64,000 bases of DNA, from assembly GCF_002252505.1 (NCBI RefSeq), contig NZ_NNRL01000169.1:149065-213064 (forward strand). The letters run 5' to 3'. Shown in pieces: positions 1 through 10,082 of the stretch; within the stretch, counting starts at the first letter, position 1, and each line of letters begins with the position of its first letter. A program made the translations under genes and the position numbers. This DNA is from Brucella grignonensis. Its GTDB lineage: Bacteria > Pseudomonadota > Alphaproteobacteria > Rhizobiales > Rhizobiaceae. The notes under the pieces are model-generated. The model was not told where the DNA came from. It worked only from the letters and a program-made list of their open reading frames with translations, and did no database searches.

Positions 1-2
1 AG

Positions 3-155
3 AAGGTGGAGATCGATGCGCTGCGCAATCGCAACAAGGTTCTGGAAGATATTGCCCGCACCAAGAAGTGCCCAGCACCAAAGTCACAACTGACCGAAGT
101 TTACAAAAAACTCGACAATCCCGGCAGCGGACAGTCTGTAAAATCCCGAGATTAA
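3..155 (+). CDS. 3' end of an unidentified gene
   Basis: An open frame enters from the left edge and ends in TAA at 153-155. It gives the last 50 residues of a lysine-rich, hydrophilic protein with one cysteine (TKKCPAPKSQ). I do not recognise it. It is not the C-terminus of a CdiB/FhaC transporter, which would end in a beta strand closing with phenylalanine. It lies 60 bases before the exoprotein start and may be cotranscribed with it. Confidence 0.55.
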   Translation, partial: KVEIDALRNRNKVLEDIARTKKCPAPKSQLTEVYKKLDNPGSGQSVKSRD

Positions 156-215
156 GGGCTTTTGCGGCTTACAGGCCGCATGATTTTCGATTCATATTTT
201 AAGGCAGGATCGGCC

Positions 216-3200
216 ATGAAGAATTTTGCATATCGTGATTATTTCTCGCGCGTATCCGGTTTCTCCAAGGGAACCAGGCGGACACACCGCTGGTTCGATC
301 CGGCCACATTTGCTCGTAAAGGCGTTGCCAGTCTCCTAAGCGGGCTTCTGGTGTTCCAGCCTGTATTATTGCAAGCACAGCAGCTAACGCCTGATGTGAA
401 TGCGCCGATTGGCAATCAGCCGGGTATAGGTGCCGCACCCAATGGTGTTCCACTTGTTGATATCGTGACGCCCAACGGACAGGGGCTGTCTCATAATAAA
501 TATGGCGACTTCAATGTCGGCACACCTGGTTTGATCCTCAACAACCACAATGGCGAGCTGGGAACTTCCAAACTCGGTGGTGTGACACCGGGTAATGCCA
601 ATCTGAAGAACAGCGGGCCTGCGAGTGTTATTCTGAATGAAGTCACAAGCGGCAGCCGGAGTTCACTGCTTGGGCCGACAGAAGTCTTTGGTGGTCGGGC
701 TGATGTCATTATCGCCAACCCGAATGGTATCACCTGTGATGGCTGCGGCTTTATCAATACGCCACGCGCCACGTTGACCACAGGTAAGCCGGATATTGAC
801 GGTACGGGACGGCTTTCCGGTTTTACCGTTCAAGGTGGTGATGTCACCTTTGGATCGAAAGGCGGCAATTTTGCTTCCGGCGATGGTGCAGTTGATCTGT
901 TCGATATTGTGTCGCGACGCGTTCAGATTGACGGTCCGATCAATGGCAAAAACCTCCGGCTAACAGCTGGTCGACAAAAGTTCGACTACACCACGGGTGA
1001 AGCCACGGCTTTGAGCGGAACTGAGGATGCGGGCGAGTTCGCCATTGATGGCTCAGCCCTTGGCGCAATGCAGGCGGATCGCATCAAGATCGTTGTCACC
1101 GATAAAGGTGCTGGCGTGCGTATGCGCAATGATATGGCGGCCAATGCGGGCGAGCTGACGCTTACTGCGGATGGCAAAATATCGCTCGGTAATGCTTCTG
1201 GTCGTGACGGCGTTTCCGTACAATCGAAAAGCAGACAGGTCGAAGCAAAGAAGATCACCTCGAAGAAGAAGGTGGTCGTCAAGGCAGCCAAAGGCATCAC
1301 AGTGGAAGCGGTTTCCGCCGACGAAGATGTCATTCTGGGGAATGGCGGTGGCTTGCTTTCTGTCGTAGGGAACGTTGCATCCCTTGGAAATATAGAGCTG
1401 ACCTCGTCCGGTACGATTACGACTGGCAATGTTGCGGCTGGCAAGAACGTGAAGCTGCAGGCGGGACAGGGTATTGCGGCTGGTCAGGTGATAGCCGACG
1501 GTGCGGCGAACCTGACCACAACATCTGGTAATATCGCGCTCTCCGGCACTGCCAAAGCGGGCGGCGGCGCGCTGAATATCACTGCCACCTCGGGCGCGAT
1601 CAGCGCTGCCTCTCTCGTCAGTTTCAACAATATGGCGCTGACCGCTGGAACCGACATTACGAGCGGTGACATTCTGTCAGGCGGTGACCTTGTTGCTTCC
1701 GCGCACTCTCTGAAAGCCGGTAACGTTGTCTCGGGCGTCGATTTTTCCGCAACGAACGCCGCTGCGAGTGGTGCGATCACCCTTGGAACGTCAGGCGATA
1801 TGCGCCTTGAAACGACAGGCGGTGTTGATATTGCCTCGCTGCTTTCTGCCGGAAACCTGAATATTTCAGCGGCTTCGCTTGTAGCGCAAAACGTGACCAG
1901 CCACGGGACGGTTGCGATTTCTGGCGACACGAAAGTCTCGGGCCAGATTCTGGGGCGCGGTGACATTAGCGTCATGGGTACGAACATCAAGGCGGGTGCG
2001 ATCATTTCCGGCGTTGATTTCGCTGCCAGCAAGTCGTCGAATGGAGCCATCGCCGTTGGCAACGGGGGCGATATTGCACTTACTGCTGCCGCCGGAACGA
2101 TTGATGTTGCAACACTTTTGTCGGCAGGCAATCTTCTTGGCGATGCCGCCACATTCAAAGCCGCCAATGTCACCAGCTATGGTGCGGCCAATATTTCCGG
2201 TACAACGACGATCAGTGGCCAGCTTTTGGCTGGCTCAGACATCACTGTTAACGGCTCAGACATTTCTATCGGTGCTGCTGTTGCTGGTGTCGATCTCAAT
2301 GCATTGCGCCAAGGCAATATCGTTCTGGGTAATGGCGCACACACGCTTAACCTCGTCGCAACAGCTGGTGATCTGAAAGCAGATCGATTGCTTTCTTCCG
2401 GAAACACAACTGCTTCTGCATCAGCAAATCTGTTCGCCAATATCCTCACGCATGGCGATTTGCATCTCACTGCAGGTGGCACTCTTACCCTTTCGGGTCA
2501 GTCGCTTTCCGGTGGCAATGCAACTCTCACAGCAGGTTCGATGAATATCGGAACGCTTGTTTCCGGTGTTGATTTTGTAGCAACTGAACAATCAGGCGGA
2601 TCGCTCACATTAAAGTCTAACAATACTCAATCCGGCTACACGACATTAACGACGAATGGCACGATTGATGCCGGAACCTTGTTGTCCGCACAGGCTTTGA
2701 CGGTCAATGCGGGCTCGTTCAATGCCACAAACGTCACCAGCAACACCACAGCCAATATCACGGGCGCGACAACGATCAGTGGCCAGCTTTTGGCGGGTTC
2801 TGATCTTTCCGTTACGGGGGCTGCAATCAACATCGCGACAGCTGTCGCTGGCATTGATCTGGTCGCTTTGGCCAAAGGAACAATAGCAACAAGCAATGTT
2901 GCAAGTGGCCTCAGCCTGATTGCTACGGCTGGTGATCTGATCGTCAATCGTCTTCTTTCTTCTGGCAACACAGTCGCCTCTGCCACTGGAAACTTATCCG
3001 CGAATGTCGTTTCGCGTGGCGATCTGAATCTGACAGCAGGGGGCGCAGTTACGCTTTCAGGCCAGTCTCTGGCAGGTGGCAATGCAACGATTAACGGAGC
3101 ATCGCTGAATATTGGCGCACTTGTTTCTGGTGTTGATTTTGCTTCGACCGAGCAATCGGGCGGTTCGCTTATCCTCAAAACAGGAGTGGCAACCGTCGGT

Positions 3201-6200
3201 CAGATGACGCTTACGGCTGCCAGTGGTTCACTCACTGCCGATCAGCTGCTGAGTGGTGGCGACCTGAAGGCCAAAGCGCAACAGAATATCTCCTATAACA
3301 GCCTGCAAAGTTTTGCTTCTGCCGATCTGAATTCGGTTCTCGGGGCGATCAGCGTTGATAAGAATACGGTCGCAAAGGGCAATATCGCACTCACATTGCA
3401 AAGCCTTGATTTGAGCAATAATCGTTCCAGGCTTGCGACTGCCGGAAACCTTATCGTCAACGCGGCGTATGCCAATCTTTCGAACGCGACGCTCACTTTT
3501 GGCGGTATTGCTCTGAACCTCACAGGTTCTGCTGACGCATCAAATTCGAAAATCCGCGCGGTTACGACCGACGGCGGCAGCGGTAACATTGTAATCAATG
3601 CCCAGACAATATCGACGACGTCTGCGACAGCGCTCCTTGCTGCAAACGATCTGACGCTGACGCTGGCCTCCCTGACCAATCCGGGTCAGCTTGCCGCCAA
3701 CAACAATCTGACCTTCAATATTGCAGGCAATTTCACCAATACGTCGTCCGGTCTTGTTTATGCCGGGCAGGATGGTCGCCTTTATGTTGCAGGCGATCTT
3801 CTCAACGATCAGGGTGCGATCCTTGTCGGACAGGATTTGACCATTGCCGCGAATGCAAATGGCGGACGCAATCAATCGATCACCAATGTCTCTGGTCTTA
3901 TTAAGGCTGGGCGTGATGCCAATATTACAACGGCAAATTTGACCAATAAGCGCAGTTCGGTTCCGACCTGGTCGACAGTTGTTGTGAGCAATGACGATAT
4001 TACAAAGTTTGAGCTCAACCCAGAGATTTGGGGTAAGCCGCTTGGACACATCTTCGTCAATTCAAATACCAATGCACCGCTCAATCTTTATCCCGGTGAA
4101 GATTATGCCGGGCTTGAGTGGATGGCGCAGCTTTACGGTGTCATCACCTTTGCCGATGGAACTTCCTATCGCACGCGCAGTCTGCAGTCCTACGAGGAAA
4201 ATACGCCCTGGAAATGGGGCGACAGCCTCAAAAGCGTTCCGGCAATGCAGAACTGGCTGCTGTCGCGTTATCTGGGCGACGGAAAAGGCAACATTCTTCT
4301 GACACCTGATTTGCAGAGCAAATCGGTCATTATTGTCAACAAGAGCGATCCGTTTGCCTGGACGTTTACCTGGGATGAAGCGACGCAGATGCGTCAGTCG
4401 ATTGAGGAACAGCGGTTTGATGGTGATCTGTCGCCAGAAGCGCTCATCCAGACAGGCCGCAATCTGAACATTGATGCGACGATCCTCAACAATGCGTATA
4501 GCTCGATTGAAGCGGGTGGAAATGCGAAACTAACGGGTTCGGTTCTGAACAATGAAGGTGTTGCACTCTATCGCACTGTGACTTCCAAGTGTGAGGCGAC
4601 AGGTGGTTGTGAGGCTTACGATGCCAATGGCAATCGTGATGGTGTCAATGATCTCGACAAGGGTAATTCTCGGGTAACAGGCCAAACGATTGTTGGAGGC
4701 GCATTCGGTAACATCAAAGCGGCTGGCAATATGGATATCAGCGGCTTTGCGAGCGTCAACAACACCTCGACACCGGGGTCAATTGCTGGCGGCGCACAGT
4801 TATCTTCAGCACCAGTTACCAATGATCCGACTGCAGCCTTGAATGGTCTGACAGCAGCGGGTGCATTGTTCTCACCAAATCCTGCAATAGCAAATCTGTT
4901 GGCTGAAAAGGGTATTTCGATTTCCGGAAATAGCCTGCAAGCAGGCGGACTGCCATTATCACCAGCAGAAATTATTGCGGCTTTGGGTTCGAGCGCGCCC
5001 AAACCAGACTCTGGTGGTTTTGGTGGCACAATTCCCGGACAAGTCTTTCTCTATGAAACCCGTGCTGAGTTTCTCGACGTAAGCAAGTTCTACGGTTCGG
5101 GCTATTTCATCAATCGAATTGGTTATAACCCTGACCGTTCTATCCCGTTTATGGGGGATGCCTATTTCGAGAACCAGCTGGTCGATCAACAATTGCGTCA
5201 GCTTATCAATCAGGGGCTTGATAAGGGTTCGTTCATACCGGGAAGTGACGCCATTGAGCAGATGAAGGTTTTGCTTGATCGTGGTGCGGACTTCGCGAGT
5301 GCCAATGGTCTGACAATCGGCGAAAAACTTTCACCGGAACTTATCGCTAATCTGACCGAAACAATGGTCTGGTATGAGAAGAAGACGGTCAACGGCATCG
5401 AGGTTCTGGTTCCTACCGTCTACATCGCCAATGCCGATAAGGCGAACTTGACGGTTGCGGGCGCAATCATCGCTGGCGATACCGTCAACCTGAATGTCGG
5501 TGATGTCACTAACTCTGGCATCATCTCCGCAAAGACTGACCTCAAGCTTGATGCAGCCAACATCGTTGCGACGGGTGGCAGCTTTGCGGCTGGAAACAAT
5601 GTGTCGCTTTCTGCATCGCAGAACCTGACAATTACTGCATCCGACATGCAGATCGGCGGCGAGACTTTCGTCAAATCCGGCAGTGGTGTGACGGCAGGTG
5701 GCAATGCCAGCCTTGCAGCTGGCAATGACCTCACCTTGCGTGGTGCAGAGGTCAAAGCAGGTAATGACGTCGATCTCACGGGACAAACTGTGACCCTCGA
5801 CACGGCAAAAGCGACCAATAATGGTTCCGACAATGTCATCGGCACAAATGTCCAATCGGGCGGCGATACGACGATCACCGCCAAACAGGATGTGAATGTT
5901 ATTGGTTCCAATGTTGCAGCTGGCGGCAATCTCGGCATTGAGGCTGAACAAGGTTCGGTCAATGTTGTCGCGGCGGGTGTTGATAAGAAAGTCAACGGCG
6001 TTGCTGGCACACGCATGTCGCAGACCGACTCCACCTTTGCGCAAACGTCAAACCTGTCGTCGGGAGGTGACACCTCAATCAAATCAGGCGACGATATTCT
6101 GATATCGGGTTCAAAGGTGAAGGCAGGCGGAGACGTCTCGCTAGAAGCCAAGGACGATATTAATATCACGGTGGCCCAACAGCGCACCGAAACAATCGGC

Positions 6201-9200
6201 TCGGAAGTCAAGCAGGGCTCCGAGACTCATATCGGTTCGGAAATCAGCGCAGGCGGTTCGGTCACCGTTGCAGCAGGGGATAAGACCGATGTCGACAATC
6301 CGCATGATCTCAACATTATCGGCTCGAAGATTGACGCCAAGGGCAAGGTTGATCTCAGCGCTACCGACAATGTCACCATCGCAGAAGCACGAGATACAGG
6401 CTATTCGCAGCTTGATACGAGTTCAAAGGGCATTTTCAGCAAGAAGGAAAGCCATAGTCGCACGGATACGGAGACCGCTGTTGGATCATCGATTAGTGGT
6501 GGTAGCGGTGTCGATATCAGCTCCGGCAAGGATACGGTCATTTCTGCCTCGAACATTCAGGCGGGAACGGCCGATAACAAGGCTGATCTGAATATCGATG
6601 CAGGTGGTGATCTGATCATAGCTTCAGGCAAGAACACCTCTGAAACTGATGCCTCCAAATCAAAATCAGGACTTCTGTCGAAGAAGAGCGACAAGGGACA
6701 CACTTACGATGAAACGACGGTTGCATCCGAGCTTGGCGCGTCCGGCAATGTGAACCTCAATGCTGGCGACAATGTCGTGATCGCAGGCTCCAAGGTCACG
6801 GCTGGTGAAGATATTGGCATCGAAGGCGACAGCGTTTCGATCATCGGTGCGCAGGAACAGCATGACAGCGCATCATCTTCCAAAAAGTCGGGTCTAGGTG
6901 CAGGCTCCGGCGACGGCTTTTATTCGGTCTGGGGCAAGGAAGAAAAAAGCAGCAAGGAAAACATTGTTGCGAACGTTGGTTCTGAGCTTTCGGCAGGAAA
7001 TGATGTTTCCATCAAAGCCCGTGAGAGCGATGTTAATATTGTCGGCAGCCAAGTCGAAGCGGGCAACGATATTGCGCTGGATGCGGCGCGCGACGTGAAT
7101 ATTCTGCCAGGTGCGGAAAGTTACGCATCTGAGGACAAGGAAAAGCGATCAGGCTTCGGTGTCCAGGTGAAGTCCAGCGAAGGCAGTGCTTCCATCGGAA
7201 TCGGATTTGGTTCGTCGAAAGACGAAACAAAGCAGGGTGCTGAGACAAATGCTGTCTCAAGTCTTCAGGCTGGCAATAACGTCACCATCAATGCTGGTCG
7301 TGATGCCAATCTGCAAGCGGCCACGGTTGAAGCAGATAACGATGTAGTCATCACAGCGGAGCGCGACGTCAATCTTCTCGCCGCACAGGACAAGACCAAT
7401 TATGAATATATGCATGAGGAACTGTTTGCGGGCATCACCGCGAGTGTTTCCACAGGTCTGGTCAGTTCGGCAAAAAGCATTGCTGATGCGGCGGGCAAGG
7501 TTGCCAATGTGTCAGACGGTTATTCCGCAGCCAATGCAGGCTTTGCAGGTCTGAAAGCCTATGATGCGATCAACAATCTCTCATCTATGGTGATGCCAGA
7601 TGCCAACGGCAACTATGGCAATATTGCCTCCGCTTCAGTTGGCATCGGTTTTGAATATTCCAAGTCGAAGGAGAATGCTGAAAGCTCGATACCGGTTGTC
7701 ACAGGTATTCGCGGCGGCAACAGTGTTTCCATAGAAGCTAAATCAGGCGACATCAACAGCCATGGCGCACAGATCGTGGCTGGCTACGACGAAAACGGTC
7801 TGCTGTCCGGCGGTGCAGGTGATATCAACCTGAAAGCGGGCAATGATATCAATCTGGAAAGTGCGCAGGCAACCAACAGTTCATCGTCGTCTAGCAAATC
7901 TGCTGGTGCAAGCGTTGGTTATTCTGTCGGTGTTGGTCTGGGTGGCGCGGCGGGTGGCTGGACCGGAAGTGCGAATGGCAGTTCGGGCAAGTCGAACAGC
8001 AATGGCACGACGCAGGTTAACACCCACGTCACCGGTACAGGCAACATCAATATTGAATCCGGTCGTGACACCAATCTGAAGGGTGCGGTTGTCGAAGGCG
8101 AGACGATCACCGCCAATGTCGGGCGTGATCTCAACATCATCTCTGTTCCTGATACGGGTGAAAGCTCCAACAGTTCGACTTCGTTCGGCATCAGCGGTTC
8201 TCTGACTGGTGGAGTGCCGAAGGTCACGGGTGTGTCGCCGGGTTATGGTACAGGATCAGGTGAAACCAACTGGATCGGCGAGCAGTCCGGTCTCGTATCG
8301 AAAGGCGAGATGGATGTTCGCGTCGAGGGCAACACGCATCTTGGCGCAGGCAAGATTGTTTCCGAAAGCGGTGATCTGAAGCTCGATACTGGTACGCTGA
8401 CTCATGAGGATTTCTCCGGCTCGAAGAAATATGAAGGCTTCGACATTCAGGCCAATATTGACCTGACGCCTAAGGATGCAGACGGCAACAAACAGCAGCA
8501 GCCAGATCAGACGTCGCAGCCAAAGACCACCGCAGAAGGTACTTACCAACTTGATGATACGCGTCAGGAAGTGCGCGCCACCGTCGGGCCGGGTGAGATC
8601 ATTATTCGCGACAAGGACAAGCAGGCCGAACTTGAAGCCAGCGGCCAGACCGAAGACGTCGCTGCGCTTAACCGCGATCCCGACAAGGCGTATGAGATCA
8701 CCAAGGATAAGCATGTCGAGATCGAATACTATCTGTCGGAAACCAGCCTGAATGCCGTCGCATCGAGCATCGGAAAGGCAATGGAACCGGGCAGCTTCGT
8801 GGATCGCTATCTGCTCGGGAAAAACCTGACACCTGAAGAGCGTTCAAACATTCGCGAAGGACTGGACGCGATTAATAACGGTGGCAGCTTCGGTGGTTGT
8901 GGCGGACAGCGCCAAGGCTTTAACAGATACAATCCGTTAGGATGGATCGTGGCATCTGCTTATGCTTACGATCTTAGCTGCACTATCATCAAGGCTGACG
9001 GTACTCGTATCAAACTGGGTGTACAGACCTACGAAAACTGTAAAGACTCGATTCAAGCTTACCTCAATTCGCTTCCGTACGATGAGCGCATTACTCTTAT
9101 CAGGTCTGTCGGAGCAGCGTCTGGTAGCGGTCTAATTGCTGCGAATTTTGAGGATATGACGTTAGCTGGTTGGTTCCTTGACGCTGTCTATAAACTCGAC

Positions 9201-9725
9201 CAGTCCAGCTCTGGTCCAAATACTCAAGTCTACCTTCAGGCAAAGTCTGAAGCTCAACAAATGGTGATTAACCTAGGGCCTACTCTATATCAAATCTGGC
9301 ACGACCCTTCGCTCAATACCGAGCAAAAATTTGCGGAGATGGCGGCAAACGGTATCGATGTCGGCCAACTAATGGCCTCAGCAATGCTGGGTGTTGCTGT
9401 CGGTGGACTAAAGCTTCCGACCAGAATCGACCAGAAAGCCGCTACTCATATCTTAGACGGGGAGAGTCCAACTTCGGGTGGACACCGTAGTGGGACAGGG
9501 AGCTCAGGCAAGTCCGAATTCCCATCAACTTGGAGTGATCAGAAAATCCTCAATTCCGTATCCAATATTGCTGCTGATCCGAACACGAAATGGTCTCGCC
9601 CGGACGCGCGTGGATATGTTACGACAACCGGGACTAGAGATGGTATAGAAATAAAAGTCGTTCTTGATAGTAGGAACAATCGTATTGTTACCGGATACCC
9701 GTTAAATACTCCAAGGAATCCTTGA
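216..9725 (+). CDS. cdiA: CdiA/FhaB-type contact-dependent inhibition exoprotein with EndoU-like toxin tip
   Basis: Giant two-partner-secretion effector of 3169 residues, exported through an outer-membrane CdiB partner and delivering its C-terminus into neighbouring cells. I chose ATG 216, 18 codons inside the open frame, because AAGGCAGG precedes it and an extended signal peptide (about residues 1-55) follows. The haemagglutination/TPS domain covers about 60-300 and has the family motif NPNGI near 168. Residues 400-1100 are beta-helix repeats built on SGQLLAGSD units. Residues 1750-2700 are FHA repeats rich in GGD and AGND. No VENN motif is visible. The variable tip starts after EITKDKHVEIEYYLSETS, near residue 2844. 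The last 95 residues resemble bacterial EndoU RNases: HILDGE, then GGH, then FPSTW, a GIEIKV strand and TGYP. This predicts RNA cleavage in target cells. The immunity gene overlaps the stop codon. The transporter gene is not in the window. Confidence 0.9.
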   Translation: MKNFAYRDYFSRVSGFSKGTRRTHRWFDPATFARKGVASLLSGLLVFQPVLLQAQQLTPDVNAPIGNQPGIGAAPNGVPLVDIVTPNGQGLSHNKYGDFNVGTPGLILNNHNGELGTSKLGGVTPGNANLKNSGPASVILNEVTSGSRSSLLGPTEVFGGRADVIIANPNGITCDGCGFINTPRATLTTGKPDIDGTGRLSGFTVQGGDVTFGSKGGNFASGDGAVDLFDIVSRRVQIDGPINGKNLRLTAGRQKFDYTTGEATALSGTEDAGEFAIDGSALGAMQADRIKIVVTDKGAGVRMRNDMAANAGELTLTADGKISLGNASGRDGVSVQSKSRQVEAKKITSKKKVVVKAAKGITVEAVSADEDVILGNGGGLLSVVGNVASLGNIELTSSGTITTGNVAAGKNVKLQAGQGIAAGQVIADGAANLTTTSGNIALSGTAKAGGGALNITATSGAISAASLVSFNNMALTAGTDITSGDILSGGDLVASAHSLKAGNVVSGVDFSATNAAASGAITLGTSGDMRLETTGGVDIASLLSAGNLNISAASLVAQNVTSHGTVAISGDTKVSGQILGRGDISVMGTNIKAGAIISGVDFAASKSSNGAIAVGNGGDIALTAAAGTIDVATLLSAGNLLGDAATFKAANVTSYGAANISGTTTISGQLLAGSDITVNGSDISIGAAVAGVDLNALRQGNIVLGNGAHTLNLVATAGDLKADRLLSSGNTTASASANLFANILTHGDLHLTAGGTLTLSGQSLSGGNATLTAGSMNIGTLVSGVDFVATEQSGGSLTLKSNNTQSGYTTLTTNGTIDAGTLLSAQALTVNAGSFNATNVTSNTTANITGATTISGQLLAGSDLSVTGAAINIATAVAGIDLVALAKGTIATSNVASGLSLIATAGDLIVNRLLSSGNTVASATGNLSANVVSRGDLNLTAGGAVTLSGQSLAGGNATINGASLNIGALVSGVDFASTEQSGGSLILKTGVATVGQMTLTAASGSLTADQLLSGGDLKAKAQQNISYNSLQSFASADLNSVLGAISVDKNTVAKGNIALTLQSLDLSNNRSRLATAGNLIVNAAYANLSNATLTFGGIALNLTGSADASNSKIRAVTTDGGSGNIVINAQTISTTSATALLAANDLTLTLASLTNPGQLAANNNLTFNIAGNFTNTSSGLVYAGQDGRLYVAGDLLNDQGAILVGQDLTIAANANGGRNQSITNVSGLIKAGRDANITTANLTNKRSSVPTWSTVVVSNDDITKFELNPEIWGKPLGHIFVNSNTNAPLNLYPGEDYAGLEWMAQLYGVITFADGTSYRTRSLQSYEENTPWKWGDSLKSVPAMQNWLLSRYLGDGKGNILLTPDLQSKSVIIVNKSDPFAWTFTWDEATQMRQSIEEQRFDGDLSPEALIQTGRNLNIDATILNNAYSSIEAGGNAKLTGSVLNNEGVALYRTVTSKCEATGGCEAYDANGNRDGVNDLDKGNSRVTGQTIVGGAFGNIKAAGNMDISGFASVNNTSTPGSIAGGAQLSSAPVTNDPTAALNGLTAAGALFSPNPAIANLLAEKGISISGNSLQAGGLPLSPAEIIAALGSSAPKPDSGGFGGTIPGQVFLYETRAEFLDVSKFYGSGYFINRIGYNPDRSIPFMGDAYFENQLVDQQLRQLINQGLDKGSFIPGSDAIEQMKVLLDRGADFASANGLTIGEKLSPELIANLTETMVWYEKKTVNGIEVLVPTVYIANADKANLTVAGAIIAGDTVNLNVGDVTNSGIISAKTDLKLDAANIVATGGSFAAGNNVSLSASQNLTITASDMQIGGETFVKSGSGVTAGGNASLAAGNDLTLRGAEVKAGNDVDLTGQTVTLDTAKATNNGSDNVIGTNVQSGGDTTITAKQDVNVIGSNVAAGGNLGIEAEQGSVNVVAAGVDKKVNGVAGTRMSQTDSTFAQTSNLSSGGDTSIKSGDDILISGSKVKAGGDVSLEAKDDINITVAQQRTETIGSEVKQGSETHIGSEISAGGSVTVAAGDKTDVDNPHDLNIIGSKIDAKGKVDLSATDNVTIAEARDTGYSQLDTSSKGIFSKKESHSRTDTETAVGSSISGGSGVDISSGKDTVISASNIQAGTADNKADLNIDAGGDLIIASGKNTSETDASKSKSGLLSKKSDKGHTYDETTVASELGASGNVNLNAGDNVVIAGSKVTAGEDIGIEGDSVSIIGAQEQHDSASSSKKSGLGAGSGDGFYSVWGKEEKSSKENIVANVGSELSAGNDVSIKARESDVNIVGSQVEAGNDIALDAARDVNILPGAESYASEDKEKRSGFGVQVKSSEGSASIGIGFGSSKDETKQGAETNAVSSLQAGNNVTINAGRDANLQAATVEADNDVVITAERDVNLLAAQDKTNYEYMHEELFAGITASVSTGLVSSAKSIADAAGKVANVSDGYSAANAGFAGLKAYDAINNLSSMVMPDANGNYGNIASASVGIGFEYSKSKENAESSIPVVTGIRGGNSVSIEAKSGDINSHGAQIVAGYDENGLLSGGAGDINLKAGNDINLESAQATNSSSSSSKSAGASVGYSVGVGLGGAAGGWTGSANGSSGKSNSNGTTQVNTHVTGTGNINIESGRDTNLKGAVVEGETITANVGRDLNIISVPDTGESSNSSTSFGISGSLTGGVPKVTGVSPGYGTGSGETNWIGEQSGLVSKGEMDVRVEGNTHLGAGKIVSESGDLKLDTGTLTHEDFSGSKKYEGFDIQANIDLTPKDADGNKQQQPDQTSQPKTTAEGTYQLDDTRQEVRATVGPGEIIIRDKDKQAELEASGQTEDVAALNRDPDKAYEITKDKHVEIEYYLSETSLNAVASSIGKAMEPGSFVDRYLLGKNLTPEERSNIREGLDAINNGGSFGGCGGQRQGFNRYNPLGWIVASAYAYDLSCTIIKADGTRIKLGVQTYENCKDSIQAYLNSLPYDERITLIRSVGAASGSGLIAANFEDMTLAGWFLDAVYKLDQSSSGPNTQVYLQAKSEAQQMVINLGPTLYQIWHDPSLNTEQKFAEMAANGIDVGQLMASAMLGVAVGGLKLPTRIDQKAATHILDGESPTSGGHRSGTGSSGKSEFPSTWSDQKILNSVSNIAADPNTKWSRPDARGYVTTTGTRDGIEIKVVLDSRNNRIVTGYPLNTPRNP
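8051..8745 (+). repeat. Duplicated pre-toxin segment, copy 1
   Basis: This 3' part of cdiA recurs at 10085-10779 with a constant offset of 2034 bases at both ends checked, so without net indels. It ends where the toxin regions diverge. It could serve as homology for swapping toxin tips. Confidence 0.85.
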
Positions 9726-10030
9726 TGACCTCCGCAATTGTTGAGAAAAACCTAAAATTTATAGCAGGCGAATTAATAAACAAGGGCGAATATTACGAAC
9801 CATTATATGATAACGAAATGCCTTATGAAGAGCAGATTATTTCGATTTTTGAGTATATTGATCATGGGGAGTATGGTGTTGCATATGAAAATTTGATCTG
9901 CCTTCTGGAGAGATCAAAGACTTGCGTTTCAGCAAAAGCAACTGTGAAAATAATAGAGGTTTCGTTACTTTTCGGTTTCAAGACAGAAAGGCTAGAAGAT
10001 CGTATATTTGATCGCCGCTTGATCGGTTAG
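9725..10030 (+). CDS. Predicted CDI immunity protein for the EndoU-type toxin
   Basis: Small acidic, largely helical protein of 101 residues. Its ATG at 9725 overlaps the TGA of cdiA (TGATG), the tight coupling usual for toxin and immunity genes. A TTG three bases earlier is in frame but less likely to be used. Base composition is clearly more AT-rich than in cdiA, also common for immunity genes. The segment FEYIDHGEYGVAYENLICLLE recalls MafI/CdiI-type immunity proteins, but that is memory of the pattern only. The role, neutralising the adjacent toxin in the producing cell, is inferred mainly from position. Confidence 0.7.
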   Translation: MTSAIVEKNLKFIAGELINKGEYYEPLYDNEMPYEEQIISIFEYIDHGEYGVAYENLICLLERSKTCVSAKATVKIIEVSLLFGFKTERLEDRIFDRRLIG

Positions 10031-10082
10031 GCGACTTGGATGAACGTGCTGCTTTTGGCGATGGGGGATTTCGTGAAGGTAA

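Noticed and set aside
1500..3300. Regularly repeated DNA that could suggest a CRISPR array or tandem satellite
   Set aside because: The repeats are in frame, imperfect and encode beta-helix units of the exoprotein; no spacers of constant length exist.
1484..6211. Several minus-strand frames of 100-260 codons under cdiA
   Set aside because: They are complementary to the exoprotein repeats and share their periodicity; none has a plausible start or domain.
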